From Mollicutes bacterium (GTDB lineage: Bacteria; Bacillota_I; Bacilli_A; Izemoplasmatales; Izemoplasmataceae): 6,567 bases of DNA. Where the stretch lies: positions 1 through 6,567 of the forward strand of contig PUKL01000128.1 in assembly GCA_003552275.1 (NCBI GenBank), given 5' to 3'. This document shows positions 6,369 to 6,567 of this stretch, in pieces. Within the stretch, counting starts at the first letter, position 1. Every line of letters begins with the position of its first letter. Under the pieces are notes generated by a model that worked only from the letters and a program-made list of their open reading frames with translations, had not been told where the DNA came from and did no database searches. The position numbers were made by a program, and so were the translations under genes.

Positions 6369-6374
6369 GGAGGG
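6367..6374 (+). promoter_or_regulatory. Strong ribosome binding site of the regulator gene
   Basis: GAGGAGGG at 6367-6374 is nine bases before ATG 6384 and fixes that start. Its GGAGG core (6369-6373) is complementary to CCTCC at 6310-6314 upstream, and its first two bases are shared with the TGA of the short ORF. Confidence 0.8.
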
Positions 6375-6383
6375 AACAGAAAC

Positions 6384-6567
6384 ATGAACCACCAGCGCCT
6401 TAAACAACAGCTCGACAGACAATACAAGCGCAAGTTGCAAGATTTTTCCGGCAACATCGGCGACATTCTCAAAAAGAAACGACTTGAACTGGACCTCACA
6501 CAGGAGAAGGCTTCCCAAGGTGTCTGTAGTGTCAGTTATTATTCCAAGATCGAGAACAACAGGACGG
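6384..6567 (+). CDS. XRE-type helix-turn-helix regulator, N-terminal fragment
   Basis: Only 61 residues are seen before the window ends. After a basic, Gln-rich start (MNHQRLKQQLDRQYKRKLQD) comes a helix-turn-helix domain: IGDILKKKRLELDLTQEKAS (about 24-43), then SVSYYSKIENNRT (about 49-61). The TQE turn and the S-x-S-Y-x-S-K-I-E-N-N recognition helix resemble regulators that carry a C-terminal tetratricopeptide domain and bind signalling peptides (PlcR/NprR/Rgg type), but that domain is not in view. It is therefore a DNA-binding transcription regulator of unknown target. It is divergent from the small membrane protein gene and may control it and itself through the repeats between them. Codon use looks less C/G-ending (CTT, TTG, TTT, AGT, TAT) than in the genes to the left. 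Confidence 0.85.
   Translation, partial: MNHQRLKQQLDRQYKRKLQDFSGNIGDILKKKRLELDLTQEKASQGVCSVSYYSKIENNRT

Noticed and set aside
6089..6403. 104-codon + strand frame across the small membrane gene
   Set aside because: It overlaps the - strand gene and the regulator start in the wrong frame, with no supporting signals.
1..6567. CRISPR array, insertion sequence, tRNA/rRNA or riboswitch
   Set aside because: No regularly spaced repeat, terminal inverted repeat with transposase, or cloverleaf was seen; the gaps between genes are too short apart from 6218-6383.

Overview
The window is a chromosomal housekeeping segment of a Gram-positive bacterium (Bacillota, Bacilli side). The evidence is a fatty-acid kinase gene fakA, a DnaD-type replication initiation gene paired with nth, Shine-Dalgarno sites, and extended -10 (TGnTATAAT) promoters. 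Codon third positions favour C and G. TGA is the stop of six of the seven complete genes and TGG is used for Trp, so this is the standard bacterial code, not the Mycoplasma code. The short order recG-plsX-rnc, without the fapR/fabD/fabG/acpP genes found there in Bacillus subtilis, suggests a lineage near the Erysipelotrichia or Acholeplasma-type groups. That placement is inference.

Region 1 (1-903): the 3' half of fakA, ending in a strong intrinsic terminator. Region 2 (904-5963): five genes on the + strand, recG, plsX, rnc, dnaD and nth. recG has its own extended -10 promoter right behind the fakA terminator. plsX has a second promoter with an identical 12-base core. From plsX onward the genes are tightly packed (1-nt gap, ATGA overlap, 13-nt overlap), so plsX-rnc-dnaD-nth is very probably one transcription unit. 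It ends at a hairpin that looks bidirectional. Region 3 (5966-6567): a convergent - strand gene for an 83-residue two-helix membrane protein, then a 166-bp divergent regulatory region, then the start of a helix-turn-helix regulator gene cut by the window edge.

Functionally, FakA makes acyl-phosphate from exogenous fatty acids (with FakB) and PlsX interconverts acyl-ACP and acyl-phosphate, so both feed the same phospholipid precursor pool. RecG, DnaD and Nth serve fork rescue, replication initiation/restart and base-excision repair. RNase III matures rRNA and cuts duplex RNA.

I see no mobile element, CRISPR array, tRNA or rRNA. The core genes are ordinary. The part most worth a second look is the divergent region 6218-6383. 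It holds a 30-bp-spaced direct repeat next to the - strand promoter and a possible 23-codon leader ORF whose stop runs into the regulator's ribosome binding site. It also holds a CCTCC/GGAGG element that could pair with that ribosome binding site.
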